NCBI GenBank assembly: GCA_964420285.1
Contig: CAYQTE010000001.1
Coordinates: 62,001 to 126,000, forward strand
DNA length: 64,000 nucleotides
Direction of reading: 5' to 3'
Origin: CAYQTE01 sp964420285
GTDB taxonomy: Bacteria; Planctomycetota; Phycisphaerae; Tepidisphaerales; Tepidisphaeraceae
This document shows positions 53,849-62,157 of the stretch, piece by piece. Position 1 is the first letter of the stretch, and the number at the start of each line of letters is the position of its first letter. The translations under genes and the position numbers were made by a program. The notes below the pieces were generated by a model that made no database searches, had not been told where the DNA came from, and worked only from the letters and a program-made list of their open reading frames with translations.

Positions 53849-54649
53849 ATGAGCCGCGCCATCATCCTGCAGCATGTTGAGTTCGAGACGGCCGGGCGGA
53901 TTATTCCGCTGTTTCGGGACTATGGGATACCGACGGAGGTTCGGCGGCTTTACAAGGGTGACGAGGTTCCCGGCGACCTGGAGCACGTGCGAGTGCTGAT
54001 TGTCATGGGCGGGCCGATGGGAGTGTCGGATATCGGGTCGGAGAAATATCCGTTTCTGGCCAAAGAGGTGGAACTGATAAAGAGCATGATCGCCAGCGAT
54101 CGGGCGATGCTGGGGATTTGCCTGGGTGCGCAGCTTCTGGCGCACGCGGGCGGGGCGAAGGTGTATCCGTGCGTGAAGCCGGGAGCAACGCCGCAGGATC
54201 CGCCGACGCCCACGCCGGAAATTGGCTGGGGGCCGGTGACGTTTCCGTTCCCCGGCGGGACCGAGCCGCTGGTGATGGGGCTGGTGGACGGCGCGCCGAT
54301 GTTCCACTGGCATTTTGATACGTTCGATCTGCCGAAACTTCCCGCGGCGCCGGGCGCGCCGGCGGCGCCGCCTCCGCCGACGGGAAATGCGCTGCTGAGT
54401 TCGACGCGGACGTGCAAGAACCAGGCGTTTCGGTTTCGCAACCGGCTGTTCGGGTTCCAATACCATTTTGAGATGACGGCGGAGGGAATCGAGCAGCTTG
54501 TGACGGCCGACCGCCAGACGTGTGTGAAGGTTCTGGGCCCCGACGGGCCGGATCGGATCATGGCGGCCACTGAGAAGAACTACGCGCGGTACAGCCGCCT
54601 GGGCGATCGGCTGATCCGGAACTTCGTGCAGTTTCTAAAGGTTAGTTAG
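53849..54649 (+). CDS. Class I glutamine amidotransferase-like protein
   Basis: This 266-residue protein has a GMP-synthase-like GATase fold. The triad is visible: Cys91 in LGICLGAQLLA, His206 and Glu208 in FGFQYHFEMT. VMGGPMGVSDIGSEKYPFL forms the oxyanion strand. A Pro/Ala-rich insert (about 165-178) lies before the histidine. Stand-alone members hydrolyse gamma-glutamyl compounds. Upstream, TTGACA (53809-53814) and CAAGAT 18 nt later leave about 4 nt before the ATG. The next gene starts 6 bp downstream. Confidence 0.88.
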   Translation: MSRAIILQHVEFETAGRIIPLFRDYGIPTEVRRLYKGDEVPGDLEHVRVLIVMGGPMGVSDIGSEKYPFLAKEVELIKSMIASDRAMLGICLGAQLLAHAGGAKVYPCVKPGATPQDPPTPTPEIGWGPVTFPFPGGTEPLVMGLVDGAPMFHWHFDTFDLPKLPAAPGAPAAPPPPTGNALLSSTRTCKNQAFRFRNRLFGFQYHFEMTAEGIEQLVTADRQTCVKVLGPDGPDRIMAATEKNYARYSRLGDRLIRNFVQFLKVS

Positions 54650-54655
54650 CATAGC

Positions 54656-56149
54656 ATGAACTGGCTGGGCACATTTCTGCGCAGGCAGGCGCAGGCGCGA
54701 GTGCGCCCGTGGGGGCTGGCGGTTCCGATCGCGGTGCTGATTGTGAGCCTGCCGCTGCTGCGGCCGCTGCGCATACCCGATCCGACGCGGCTGGGCGACT
54801 CCGAAGCGGCCCGGCTGGCGACGGTTGACGCCATCGTCGAAAACCCGGTTGTCAGTGGGCAAGCGCCGGCGATGCGGCTGGCGATCCGCGACGAGTGGTC
54901 GACGGATGTCACCACCGCGATGGTGATCCACGGACGAAGATATTCCGTTCAGGCGCCGATGCTGGCGTTCATCCTGGCCGGTCCCTACGCGATCATGCAC
55001 CGCCTGGGCTGGACACTGCGGGACAATTCGGTGTTCGTGCCGTTTATGCTGACGCTCATCGGATCGACGCTTCCGGTGGCGGCGGCGGCGGGATTGCTCT
55101 ATCGCATCGGACGGCTCTTCGAGTTGCGGCGGAATTGGCGGACGCTGCTGGCGGCGATTTGCGTCTTTGGCGGCGGGCTGATCAGCTATGCGACGGTCAT
55201 CAATCCCCACGCACCGGCGGCGGCGCTGATAATCGCGGCGGCCGGTTGCCTGATTCAGGTGGCGGCCAGCGAACGGCCGGGGCGGCAGGGGGGATGGCTG
55301 GTCGGGGCGGGATTGCTGGCGGCATTGGCGGGGACAATCGATCCGCTGACGGCGCTGTTTGCAGTGCTGTTTCCCGCGGTGATTTTCGCGATGCGGCTGC
55401 CGACGGGTTTGAAGATCGCCGGCGTGCTGTTGTATGGCGTGGGAATGATGCCGCCGATGGCGCTGTACGCGGTGTTGACGATGCCGCTGACGGGCGACTT
55501 GCGGCCCGGCGTGCTGCATCCGGAACTGGTGCGATCGATCCCGCGGTCGGCGTTGTTGACGACCAGAAGCACGACCGCGGCAGCGTCGTCCACGGCGGAA
55601 TCCTCTGCCAGTGTCGCGGCCCAACCGCTGGCAGCGCCCGACGATGAAGAGGTCGTCGCCACGCCCGGGCTGGTGTGGCGGAGCATTGCGGCCGCGGGAA
55701 GCGGCGTGGCCGACCTGCTGGCGACATTGTTTGGATCGCACGGCCTGCTGAGCCATTTTCCGATTGCCATTGTTGGCGCGATGGGTATCGGCGCGGTGAT
55801 GCACCGGCACTGGCCGATGACCACGAAACTCCTGGCCGCCATCAGTGCCACCGGCATGATCGCGGCGCTCGTGCTGTGCATGGTGCACGACGCCGGCCCG
55901 GGCGCGATGTTCGCCAATCAGACCTGGATCGCGATGATGCCGATGCTGTTGTTCTGGATCGGCGCGTGGTTTCGCCGCCGGCATCGGCGGGGCGTGTGGA
56001 TCGGCTTGGGCATCTTGCTCGGTTTCAGCGTCATCGTCTCGCTCATCGGGGCGACCGATCCAATGCCGCGCAGCGGATACGATCAGTACACACCCATCGG
56101 CGCGATCGGCCGGATGATCCACGGCGAGGCGACATCGATCGGGCAGTAA
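54656..56149 (+). CDS. Polytopic membrane protein, hypothetical (GT39/DUF2029-like layout)
   Basis: This 497-residue protein starts MNWLGTFLRRQAQARVRPWG, 6 bp after the amidotransferase stop, so it is probably cotranscribed. Around ten hydrophobic segments are visible, with a conserved-looking first outer loop (LGDSEAARLATVDAIVENP). A Ser/Thr/Ala-rich loop lies at about 301-328, before a second group of segments. The first-loop acidic residues and the layout resemble membrane glycosyltransferases, but the typical DE/ED pair is not certain. The function is unknown. Confidence 0.7.
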   Translation: MNWLGTFLRRQAQARVRPWGLAVPIAVLIVSLPLLRPLRIPDPTRLGDSEAARLATVDAIVENPVVSGQAPAMRLAIRDEWSTDVTTAMVIHGRRYSVQAPMLAFILAGPYAIMHRLGWTLRDNSVFVPFMLTLIGSTLPVAAAAGLLYRIGRLFELRRNWRTLLAAICVFGGGLISYATVINPHAPAAALIIAAAGCLIQVAASERPGRQGGWLVGAGLLAALAGTIDPLTALFAVLFPAVIFAMRLPTGLKIAGVLLYGVGMMPPMALYAVLTMPLTGDLRPGVLHPELVRSIPRSALLTTRSTTAAASSTAESSASVAAQPLAAPDDEEVVATPGLVWRSIAAAGSGVADLLATLFGSHGLLSHFPIAIVGAMGIGAVMHRHWPMTTKLLAAISATGMIAALVLCMVHDAGPGAMFANQTWIAMMPMLLFWIGAWFRRRHRRGVWIGLGILLGFSVIVSLIGATDPMPRSGYDQYTPIGAIGRMIHGEATSIGQ

Positions 56150-56164
56150 GCCGCAGTTTCCCCG

Positions 56165-56192
56165 TTGCCCCTGTCGCCGCCATCACTACAAT
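56165..56192 (+). promoter_or_regulatory. Promoter of transaldolase gene
   Basis: TTGCCC (56165-56170), 16 nt, TACAAT (56187-56192), 44 bp before the transaldolase ATG, which has its own AAGGAG site. It contrasts with the leaderless promoters elsewhere in the window. Confidence 0.55.
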
Positions 56193-56236
56193 CGGAATCA
56201 GTTGAATTTCACGATGCAAGACCTGAAGGAGAGCCA

Positions 56237-57292
56237 ATGTCGCTGCGATCTTTGTTGGCCACGGGAACGAAATTGTGGTTGGATTCCATCGAGCCGGAAC
56301 TGGTGAAAAAGAATCGCGCTCTGGGCGCCACGGGGGCAACGAGCAATCCGATCATCGTCTCGGACATCATCAAGACCGGCCGTTGCGACGACCTGATCAC
56401 TACGCTCATCGCTCGCGGTCTGGCCGACGACGCCATCGCGTGGGAATTGACCGATTACCTGGTCAAGTCGGCCCAGGCGGTGTTTCTGCCGGTGTGGCAG
56501 CAGGCCGGGGGAAACGACGGCTACGTGAGCTTTGAACTGGACCCGCTGCTGGAGGATTTGCAGCTTGCGCCGCCGGTGCCGCAGCGGTCCAGTAAGTACA
56601 TCGAGCTGGGTCGCAAATGGGCGGCCGGACAACAGAACCGCATGATCAAAGTCCCCGCCACCGAAGGCGGGCTGGGCGCGCTGGAGGAACTTGCGGCCAG
56701 CGGAATCACGCTCAATATCACGCTTATCTTCACCGAACGGCAATACAAACTGGCCCGCGATGCGGTATGGCGCGGCGCGCAGCGCCGCAAGAACGGCCTG
56801 ACCGGGTTCAAGAGCGTCTACAGCATCTTCGTCTCGCGCGTCGATGTGTACACCGAGAAGCACGTTCCGCAGCTCAGCCCCGCGGCACAGGGGCTGGTCG
56901 GGATCGTCAACGCCAAGCGTCTGTGGCAACTGAACCGCAGCTTCTGGGCGGACAAGAAACTCCCGCTGCAACAGGAAATCATCTTCGCCAGCACCGGCAC
57001 CAAGAAACCCAGCGACCCGGCTGATAAATACGTCGCCGCCCTGGCCGGAAGCGATATCCAGACCAATCCCCCGGCCACGAACGACGCCGTCGAGAAACTG
57101 AACAAGACCTACACGCGGCAGGTCGACATGATGCCTCCGGCCGCCGTGCTCGATGAGATCGCGCAGAAGGTCGATCAGCAGAAACTGGAAGACACACTGA
57201 TGAGCGAAGGCGCCGCCAAGTTCGCCGATCCGCACAAGGCGCTGCTCAAACAGATCGCCCAGAAGCGAGCATCGCTGACGGCGGTGAAGTGA
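56237..57292 (+). CDS. tal: Transaldolase
   Basis: This 351-residue enzyme of the non-oxidative pentose phosphate pathway starts MSLRSLLATGTKLWLDSIEP behind AAGGAGAG. GATGATSNPIIVSDI, the Schiff-base lysine in NRMIKVPATEGGLGALEELA, and GITLNITLIFTERQ are characteristic. FKSVYSIFVSRVDVYTEKH, ASTGTKKPSDPADKYV and the C-terminal region complete the fold. The length matches the longer bacterial transaldolases. It is convergent with the mazF gene. Confidence 0.94.
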   Translation: MSLRSLLATGTKLWLDSIEPELVKKNRALGATGATSNPIIVSDIIKTGRCDDLITTLIARGLADDAIAWELTDYLVKSAQAVFLPVWQQAGGNDGYVSFELDPLLEDLQLAPPVPQRSSKYIELGRKWAAGQQNRMIKVPATEGGLGALEELAASGITLNITLIFTERQYKLARDAVWRGAQRRKNGLTGFKSVYSIFVSRVDVYTEKHVPQLSPAAQGLVGIVNAKRLWQLNRSFWADKKLPLQQEIIFASTGTKKPSDPADKYVAALAGSDIQTNPPATNDAVEKLNKTYTRQVDMMPPAAVLDEIAQKVDQQKLEDTLMSEGAAKFADPHKALLKQIAQKRASLTAVK

Positions 57293-57386
57293 CGTTTTTG
57301 GAAGGCGAGTTGCCTCGCGTGCGGTCACCGGACCACCTCGCGGTCAACTACATTCCCGCGATTCTGAAGATCAGAGAACTGCCCGC

Positions 57387-57735
57387 TCACCTTCCCAGAA
57401 CGATGTCGAGGCCGGTGAGGATTATCTGCACGGTTCGCGCCGGCAACCGCCCCACTTTTTCCGTCAGGAACCCACGATCCAGCGCGACGACCTGAGAGAC
57501 GTTGGCGACCGAGTCCTTGGACAGCCCGCTGATTCTTGCGGAAATCGATACATTCCCAGGTGCGTCCGCCCATCTCAGGTTGCTGGTGAGAGGTACGCAG
57601 ATGACTGTTGCAATTCGGCTGCGATTGAGGGCGTCGCCTTGAATAACGACGACCGGCCGACGAAACCCGGCGCCCGACCCAGCCGGTTCATCCAAATCAG
57701 CCCACCACCACATCGCCTTGAAACAGTTCTACCAT
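57387..57735 (-). pseudogene. mazF: mazF-type toxin gene with N-terminal frameshift
   Basis: The 108-residue frame ending at 57387 (PVVVIQGDALNRSRIATVIC, CVPLTSNLRWADAPGNVSIS, VANVSQVVALDRGFLTEKVG) is a MazF/PemK endoribonuclease. Its N-terminus now reads MWWWADLDEPAG. An upstream ATG (57733-57735), overlapping the mazE stop by 7 nt, would encode MVELFQGDV, the usual first beta strand. It is in another frame, because of one extra G in the GTGGTGG run near 57704-57711. With that base removed the protein would read MVELFQGDVWWADLDEP, the canonical form. The toxin lost, or replaced, the QGD loop. The live frame may still be translated from 57713. Confidence 0.75.
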
Positions 57736-57965
57736 GTTTCCCGCCGCAGCGCCCGGCGCGCGGCGGCCCGGACAAAATCAGTCTCCTGATGCTCGCCCGC
57801 AGCGCACACCTTGTTCATCGCTTTGGTGATGGAGTCCGGCGAATGCCGCAGGAGGTATTGTCGCAGGGCGTCGCTGTACAACTCGCTGCGGCTGCGCCCC
57901 TGCGAGCGGGCAAACCTCTCGGCTTCCTTGAAAATACGATCAGGGATGGATACCGCTGCTTTCAT
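57729..57965 (-). CDS. mazE: MazE-like ribbon-helix-helix antitoxin
   Basis: This 78-residue protein starts MKAAVSIPDRIFKEAERFAR, a typical RHH antitoxin N-terminus (beta strand plus helix). The RSRSELYSDALRQYLLRHSP helix pair follows, then a toxin-binding tail. A TATATT -10 box (57972-57977) ends 6 nt before the ATG, with TTGCCG 18 nt upstream (57996-58001), so the mRNA is probably leaderless. It is intact, unlike its toxin partner. Confidence 0.88.
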   Translation of the reverse strand: MKAAVSIPDRIFKEAERFARSQGRSRSELYSDALRQYLLRHSPDSITKAMNKVCAAGEHQETDFVRAAARRALRRETW

Positions 57966-57971
57966 GTCACT

Positions 57972-58001
57972 AATATAACCGCTGGCACTGTGGGTCGGCA
58001 A
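57972..58001 (-). promoter_or_regulatory. Promoter of mazEF, predicted leaderless
   Basis: Minus strand TTGCCG (57996-58001), 18 nt, TATATT (57972-57977), then 6 nt to the mazE ATG at 57963-57965. Confidence 0.6.
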
Positions 58002-58051
58002 TAACGCTTATTTGCCGATGGAATGAGACTGTGTGAGCCGGGGATCACATA

Positions 58052-58213
58052 TCAAGATTGAGCATGCCACTTTCGGCCAGCGGACGTAATGTCGCCGGTC
58101 ACGCGAATCTTGCCTCGCAGCGCTCCAATGAGGTGCGCGGATGTGCTGCCAATACGGCTGCGCTTGGCGACGGGAGGGCTTCGTTTGATCTTGCCCACAG
58201 CAATCGTCTTCAT
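58052..58213 (-). CDS. Short possible ORF, antitoxin-like remnant
   Basis: A 53-codon frame starts MKTIAVGKIKRSPPVAKRSR and ends LIGALRGKIRVTGDITSAG plus a few residues. The first ten residues and the C-terminal part resemble the two ends of Phd-type antitoxins, as if the middle had been deleted. There is no Shine-Dalgarno and no toxin gene next to it. It may simply be a chance frame. Confidence 0.3.
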   Translation of the reverse strand: MKTIAVGKIKRSPPVAKRSRIGSTSAHLIGALRGKIRVTGDITSAGRKWHAQS

Positions 58214-58280
58214 GGCCGTAGTGCAGAGAGCCCGCCGGTCGAATGTCTAGTCTCTCGTCGGGCTCGGTAAAGCGGCCGAC

Positions 58281-58310
58281 AAAAAAACCGGCATGTTCGT
58301 CATGCCGGTT
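58281..58310 (-). terminator. Intrinsic terminator of the Pro/Tyr-rich secreted protein
   Basis: AACCGGCATG (58286-58295) and CATGCCGGTT (58301-58310) form a perfect 10-bp stem with a 5-nt loop. On the minus strand it is followed by seven T (58281-58287). It lies 45 bp past the stop at 58355 and is the clearest textbook terminator in the window besides the one at 19005-19031. Confidence 0.88.
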
Positions 58311-58354
58311 GAAGTCGAATTTCAATTTCGCCGTTACCCGTCCTCTTGGCCAGA

Positions 58355-58807
58355 TCAGTGGGAGTAGTAATAGTTCGTCTGCGGAGTCGGCGCGTAATAG
58401 TAATACGTCGTCGGCGCGCCCGGCTGCACTACGATCGGCGCCGGGGCCGGAACGGCCTGAGGCTGCGTCTGCACGGCCGGGGGCGCCGGCTGCATATAAA
58501 CAACCGCCGGAGCGGGCTGCGTGTAGTACACCACCGGCGGTGCCGGCTGCGTGTAGATGTACTGCGGGGCCGGCTCGTACACGACGGTCGGGCCGCAATA
58601 GTCCGGCGCGTAAATCGGGAATCCGATGCCGATGCCAAAGCCGATCCGGTCGCCGCGGAATCCCTCGCGGAACCCACCGCCGACAAATCCGCGATCTCCG
58701 AACCCACCGCCAATCACTACGCCACCATGAATACCAGCCTGAGCCACTGTGGGGGCCAGGGGGGCCAGAACAAGCAGGGCCACCGCCGCTGTAATCAACC
58801 GTTTCAT
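58355..58807 (-). CDS. Secreted low-complexity Pro/Tyr/Gln-rich protein
   Basis: This 150-residue protein starts MKRLITAAVALLVLAPLAPT behind AAGGAG, with a signal peptide cleaved near AQAG. The mature part is Gly-rich (GGFGDRGFVGGGFREGF), then has repeated PAPxVVY / QPAPPVVY elements and ends TTYYYYAPTPQTNYYYSH. It resembles structural surface or biofilm proteins. No fold is recognised. A clear terminator follows. Confidence 0.75.
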   Translation of the reverse strand: MKRLITAAVALLVLAPLAPTVAQAGIHGGVVIGGGFGDRGFVGGGFREGFRGDRIGFGIGIGFPIYAPDYCGPTVVYEPAPQYIYTQPAPPVVYYTQPAPAVVYMQPAPPAVQTQPQAVPAPAPIVVQPGAPTTYYYYAPTPQTNYYYSH

Positions 58808-59048
58808 AACCACACTCCTTGATCTTCTCATCCGTCGAATCAGACACTCTAAAGCCCGATCCGTTAGATATTGTATGGACGCCGGCCGGCGGTTGGGAAT
58901 TACATGGCCAACGCGACAAAGCCTTTTTCCGCCACCCCGGCCGCGACACTTTGGCGTAGTCGGATGGGAAATCGGGCGCTGCGGCCCGGCGGGTGGCATC
59001 CGGGCCGTTTTTCCGTCACAATGCGGCATCGGAGAAGGATCGTGCGGC

Positions 59049-59591
59049 ATGTGGTATTTTGCGTATGGGTCGAATCTGAACTCGCGCGCCGTGGCCGAGT
59101 GGTGCCGCCACTATGGGTTCCGGCCGCCGGTCATGAAGCCGGGCCGGCCGGGAACGCTGCCCAATTATCGGCTCTGCTTCCCCATCTTCAGCGAATACTG
59201 GGGCGGCGGAATCGCCGACATCGTCTATGACCCAGGTAAATACGTCGCCGGCGTCCTGTTCGACCTGACCGAAAACGACCTGAAGGTTCTGGACCAGAAG
59301 ATCGGCCGCACCGTCGATGCCGCCGGCAACGAGATCGGGCTTTATCGCCGCATTGAGGTCAAGGTCTCTCCCCAGGCCAAGGGCGAGGCGGTAAAGGCGA
59401 TGACATACCAGGGTGTGAATGTCGAACGCTATCACATCCCGCCGACGCAGCACTATATGGACTTGGTCATTCAGGGCGCCTACAGCTTTGGGTTGTCGAT
59501 GATGTGGATATCGTACATAAAGAGTTTCAGCACGCAGGTCGGCCGCAAACCCCGCCCGCCGGGGTATGGGGATGTGGCGCCGAGGTTGTGA
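59049..59591 (+). CDS. Gamma-glutamylcyclotransferase-like protein
   Basis: This 180-residue protein starts MWYFAYGSNLNSRAVAEWCR with GGAG/AAGGA upstream; the longer frame to 58749 is not supported. The FAYGSNL motif forms the substrate pocket of the GGCT/AIG2 fold. LPNYRLCFPIFSEYWGGGIADIVYDPGKYVAGVLFDL and KVLDQKIG follow the usual family order. The catalytic Glu in the family is not certain here. It would cleave gamma-glutamyl peptides to 5-oxoproline. Confidence 0.82.
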   Translation: MWYFAYGSNLNSRAVAEWCRHYGFRPPVMKPGRPGTLPNYRLCFPIFSEYWGGGIADIVYDPGKYVAGVLFDLTENDLKVLDQKIGRTVDAAGNEIGLYRRIEVKVSPQAKGEAVKAMTYQGVNVERYHIPPTQHYMDLVIQGAYSFGLSMMWISYIKSFSTQVGRKPRPPGYGDVAPRL

Positions 59592-59601
59592 TGCGGGTGC
59601 G

Positions 59602-59706
59602 GATGACAGGGTGACTTGGTGACACGGTGACAAGGTGACAAAGAAAGCTGACAACGCCACATTACTTCTTCACCTTGTCACCTGGTCACCATGTCACCTT
59701 GTCAAT
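59602..59706. repeat. Octamer-repeat inverted element, copy B
   Basis: The left arm is built from GGTGAC(AG/TT/AC/AA) units repeated about five times from 59602, and the right arm from their complements (CTTGTCACC, CTGGTCACC, ATGTCACC) up to 59706, around roughly 25 nt of unique sequence. It is the same architecture as 26220-26310 and lies between two co-oriented genes, 32 bp before the rhomboid ATG. Confidence 0.85.
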
Positions 59707-59737
59707 TCCGCATTGCGGTGAACACGCGGGTCCGACA

Positions 59738-60514
59738 ATGGGCATTTACGACCGGGACTATTACCGAAGCCAGCCATCGCGGGGCGGATTCGCCGCCGCC
59801 CGGGCCTTGTCCGTCACCACCTGGCTCATCATCATCAACGTCGCCGTCTTTTTCCTGGACCACATCCTGGCCGGCATGGCCGACGGCGGCCGGCATGGGC
59901 GGGGATATAACGATCAAATTGGCCTGCTGACGCAGTGGGGATACTTTTCCTTCACGACTGCCATCCTGCAAGGCCAGGTCTGGCGGTTCGTCACCTTCCA
60001 GTTTCTGCACGCCGGCCTGCCGCATCTTTTCTGGAATATGCTGAGCCTCTATTTCTTCGGCCGGATCGTTGAGCCGATGTACGGGGCCGGAAAGTTCCTG
60101 GGCATGTACCTCACCTGCGGCGTGGCCGGCACGGTGGCGTATATGCTCTTGTGGGCGGCCGGCGTGTTCGGCGACGTCGGGGCGCAAACGCAACTGGTCG
60201 GCGCCAGTGCCGGAATCTTCGGCGTGCTGGTGATAGCGGCGATGATCGCCCCCGACGTTACGTTCATGCTGATTATCCCGCCCATCCCCATGCGCCTGCG
60301 CACCCTGGCCTGGATCATGCTGGGCATCGCCGCGTACGCGGTGATCTTCTCCGGCAACAACGCCGGCGGCGAGGCCGCCCACCTCGGCGGCGCCGTCATG
60401 GGATTTCTCTTCGTGAAAAACCCTCGCCTGCTGGACATCTTCCGCCCCGGCCGATTTCAACGCCGCCCCCGCGGCCGGCGTTTCAGCGACTGGCGCAACG
60501 ATCCGGATCATTGA
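59738..60514 (+). CDS. Rhomboid-family intramembrane serine protease
   Basis: This 258-residue protein starts MGIYDRDYYRSQPSRGGFAA. It has six transmembrane segments. HLFWNMLSLYFFGRIVEPMYG holds the conserved Asn/His region of TM2, LVGASAGIFGVLVIAA the nucleophile Ser (GxSxG), and AAHLGGAVMGFLF the catalytic His. A short Arg-rich C-terminal tail follows (FQRRPRGRRFSDW). Rhomboids cut single-span membrane proteins. The octamer repeat lies directly upstream. Confidence 0.93.
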   Translation: MGIYDRDYYRSQPSRGGFAAARALSVTTWLIIINVAVFFLDHILAGMADGGRHGRGYNDQIGLLTQWGYFSFTTAILQGQVWRFVTFQFLHAGLPHLFWNMLSLYFFGRIVEPMYGAGKFLGMYLTCGVAGTVAYMLLWAAGVFGDVGAQTQLVGASAGIFGVLVIAAMIAPDVTFMLIIPPIPMRLRTLAWIMLGIAAYAVIFSGNNAGGEAAHLGGAVMGFLFVKNPRLLDIFRPGRFQRRPRGRRFSDWRNDPDH

Positions 60515-60647
60515 ATCTGCTTCACGCAAAGGCGCCAGGCTCGCAGAGGTTGGACTCCAGGGCATGGACCAGACGCGGTAGACCTTTTGGCTGGCCAAAG
60601 GGGGCGGGCGCGGGACTTTCGACGCTCGCGGTTAGAATCGGACGCTG

Positions 60648-62048
60648 ATGAATGAGCAGGGCGACAAGTCGATGGCCGGCGTGCCGTATCGGGCGATCGA
60701 GCCGGGGCGGACGATGATGACGATCGCCAATGGGGGGCGGATGAGCCGGCATTGGCTGGCGGGGCTCGGCGCCGGGGCGGATAAGCTGGGGCTGCGGCAT
60801 GTGTTTATCGAGATCGACGCCATTCGGGCGGCTCTGGCGAAATCGCCGGGCGGGACGATCGATGAACTGAACCGGCTCATCGTGCAGCGGAAGATCGGGC
60901 TGGTGCTGAATTACGCGCTAAACGCGGCGGCGGAATTTCCGGTGGATCGGGCCTGGCCGGGGGCGTATCGGAATTTCTTTGAAGTGCGCGGCGTGGCGCA
61001 GTGCTTTCTGTGGGCGGATCATCCGCAGTGGGTGAGCGAGAAGGCGGCGCTGGCGCCGGCGACGCAGGCGGTTTTGCGATCGGGCAATCAGAGCCATTTT
61101 CTCAAGAGCCAGGCACACGCCGACGAGATCGCGCGGGTGTTGGGGTGGCCGAATTGTTATGAGCTGCCGTGCGGGGCGGATACGGATGTGCTGCGGCCGG
61201 CGGCGAATGCACCGGCCGCGGATTTTGACCTGGTTGCGGTGTATGGGGGCGATGTCGAGCGGCTGCCGGCGTGGCTGGAGGAGTTCGTCGCTCAGGATGA
61301 CCCCGATCCGGCGGCGATCGACCGTGCCGTAGCCAAACAGGTGGAAAGTGAATTGGCGTCGCTGTGGGAGAAGGAAGCGCCGGCGAACATGCGAGCGGAA
61401 TTGGCCGCGTGGTCGGCGAAGATGGTGGCGATGAAATTAGACGATTCGTCGGTGGCGTCGTTCCGGTATTTCCAGAAGCTGGCCGATGAATTCCCGGCCG
61501 TAAGCTGGTGGCTGGCGGCAATGTATCCGGTGTATTTCAAGGCGATGTCGATCTTGTATGCGTTTCGCAATTGGCAGCGGCATTTCTATCTGGCGTGGCT
61601 GAGCCGGTATTTCCGCGTGGGACTCTTCGGTGGGAAATGGGACCGGGTCGGCGAACCGGCTGATCGCGAACGGACAGGCGGCTGGGTCGATTTCCCGGCG
61701 ATTCCGGCGGCGGTGGCGCGCGGGAAGGTTGTGCTGGATATCGTCAGTGGGTGGGATGAGGAAGGCTTGACGGCCAAGACATTCGAGCTGGCCGCGTGCG
61801 GGGCGGCGATGGTTCACAACCGGTGCCAGGGATTGGAGAAGTCGTTCGTCCCCGGCGTGGAGATGGAATTGTTCGACACTCCGGCCCAGTTGCGCCAGAC
61901 GATCCGGCGGCTCATTGGCGATGAAAAGGCGCGGCGCGAGATGTCCGATGCGGCGCGGCAGCGTGTGGTGGCCGAGCATACCTGGGCTCATCGCGTGCGG
62001 CGCATGCTGGAACTGGCGCGGTTGCCGATCGGGGCGTTTGCCAAGTGA
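60648..62048 (+). CDS. CgeB-like glycosyltransferase
   Basis: This 466-residue protein starts MNEQGDKSMAGVPYRAIEPG. The N-terminal part (IDELNRLIVQRKIGLVLNYA) and LWADHPQWV form the GT-B N-domain. The C-terminal GT1-like domain has VVLDIVSGWDEEGLTAKTFELAACGAAMV, the usual nucleotide-sugar loop of CgeB-type enzymes. A middle helical insert (about 200-310) lies between. A TAGAAT box ends 9 nt before the ATG, with no Shine-Dalgarno, so the start may be near-leaderless. The sugar substrate is unknown. Confidence 0.8.
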   Translation: MNEQGDKSMAGVPYRAIEPGRTMMTIANGGRMSRHWLAGLGAGADKLGLRHVFIEIDAIRAALAKSPGGTIDELNRLIVQRKIGLVLNYALNAAAEFPVDRAWPGAYRNFFEVRGVAQCFLWADHPQWVSEKAALAPATQAVLRSGNQSHFLKSQAHADEIARVLGWPNCYELPCGADTDVLRPAANAPAADFDLVAVYGGDVERLPAWLEEFVAQDDPDPAAIDRAVAKQVESELASLWEKEAPANMRAELAAWSAKMVAMKLDDSSVASFRYFQKLADEFPAVSWWLAAMYPVYFKAMSILYAFRNWQRHFYLAWLSRYFRVGLFGGKWDRVGEPADRERTGGWVDFPAIPAAVARGKVVLDIVSGWDEEGLTAKTFELAACGAAMVHNRCQGLEKSFVPGVEMELFDTPAQLRQTIRRLIGDEKARREMSDAARQRVVAEHTWAHRVRRMLELARLPIGAFAK

Positions 62049-62157
62049 GCGGTGCGGGCATGAGTAGGATTTCGTAGCCACGCCGGGTTTGTCTTCCCAA
62101 TCGCGCTTTGCTCCGGCACAATGGCCGGCGACGCAGGCACCGCAACGGAGATATCGC

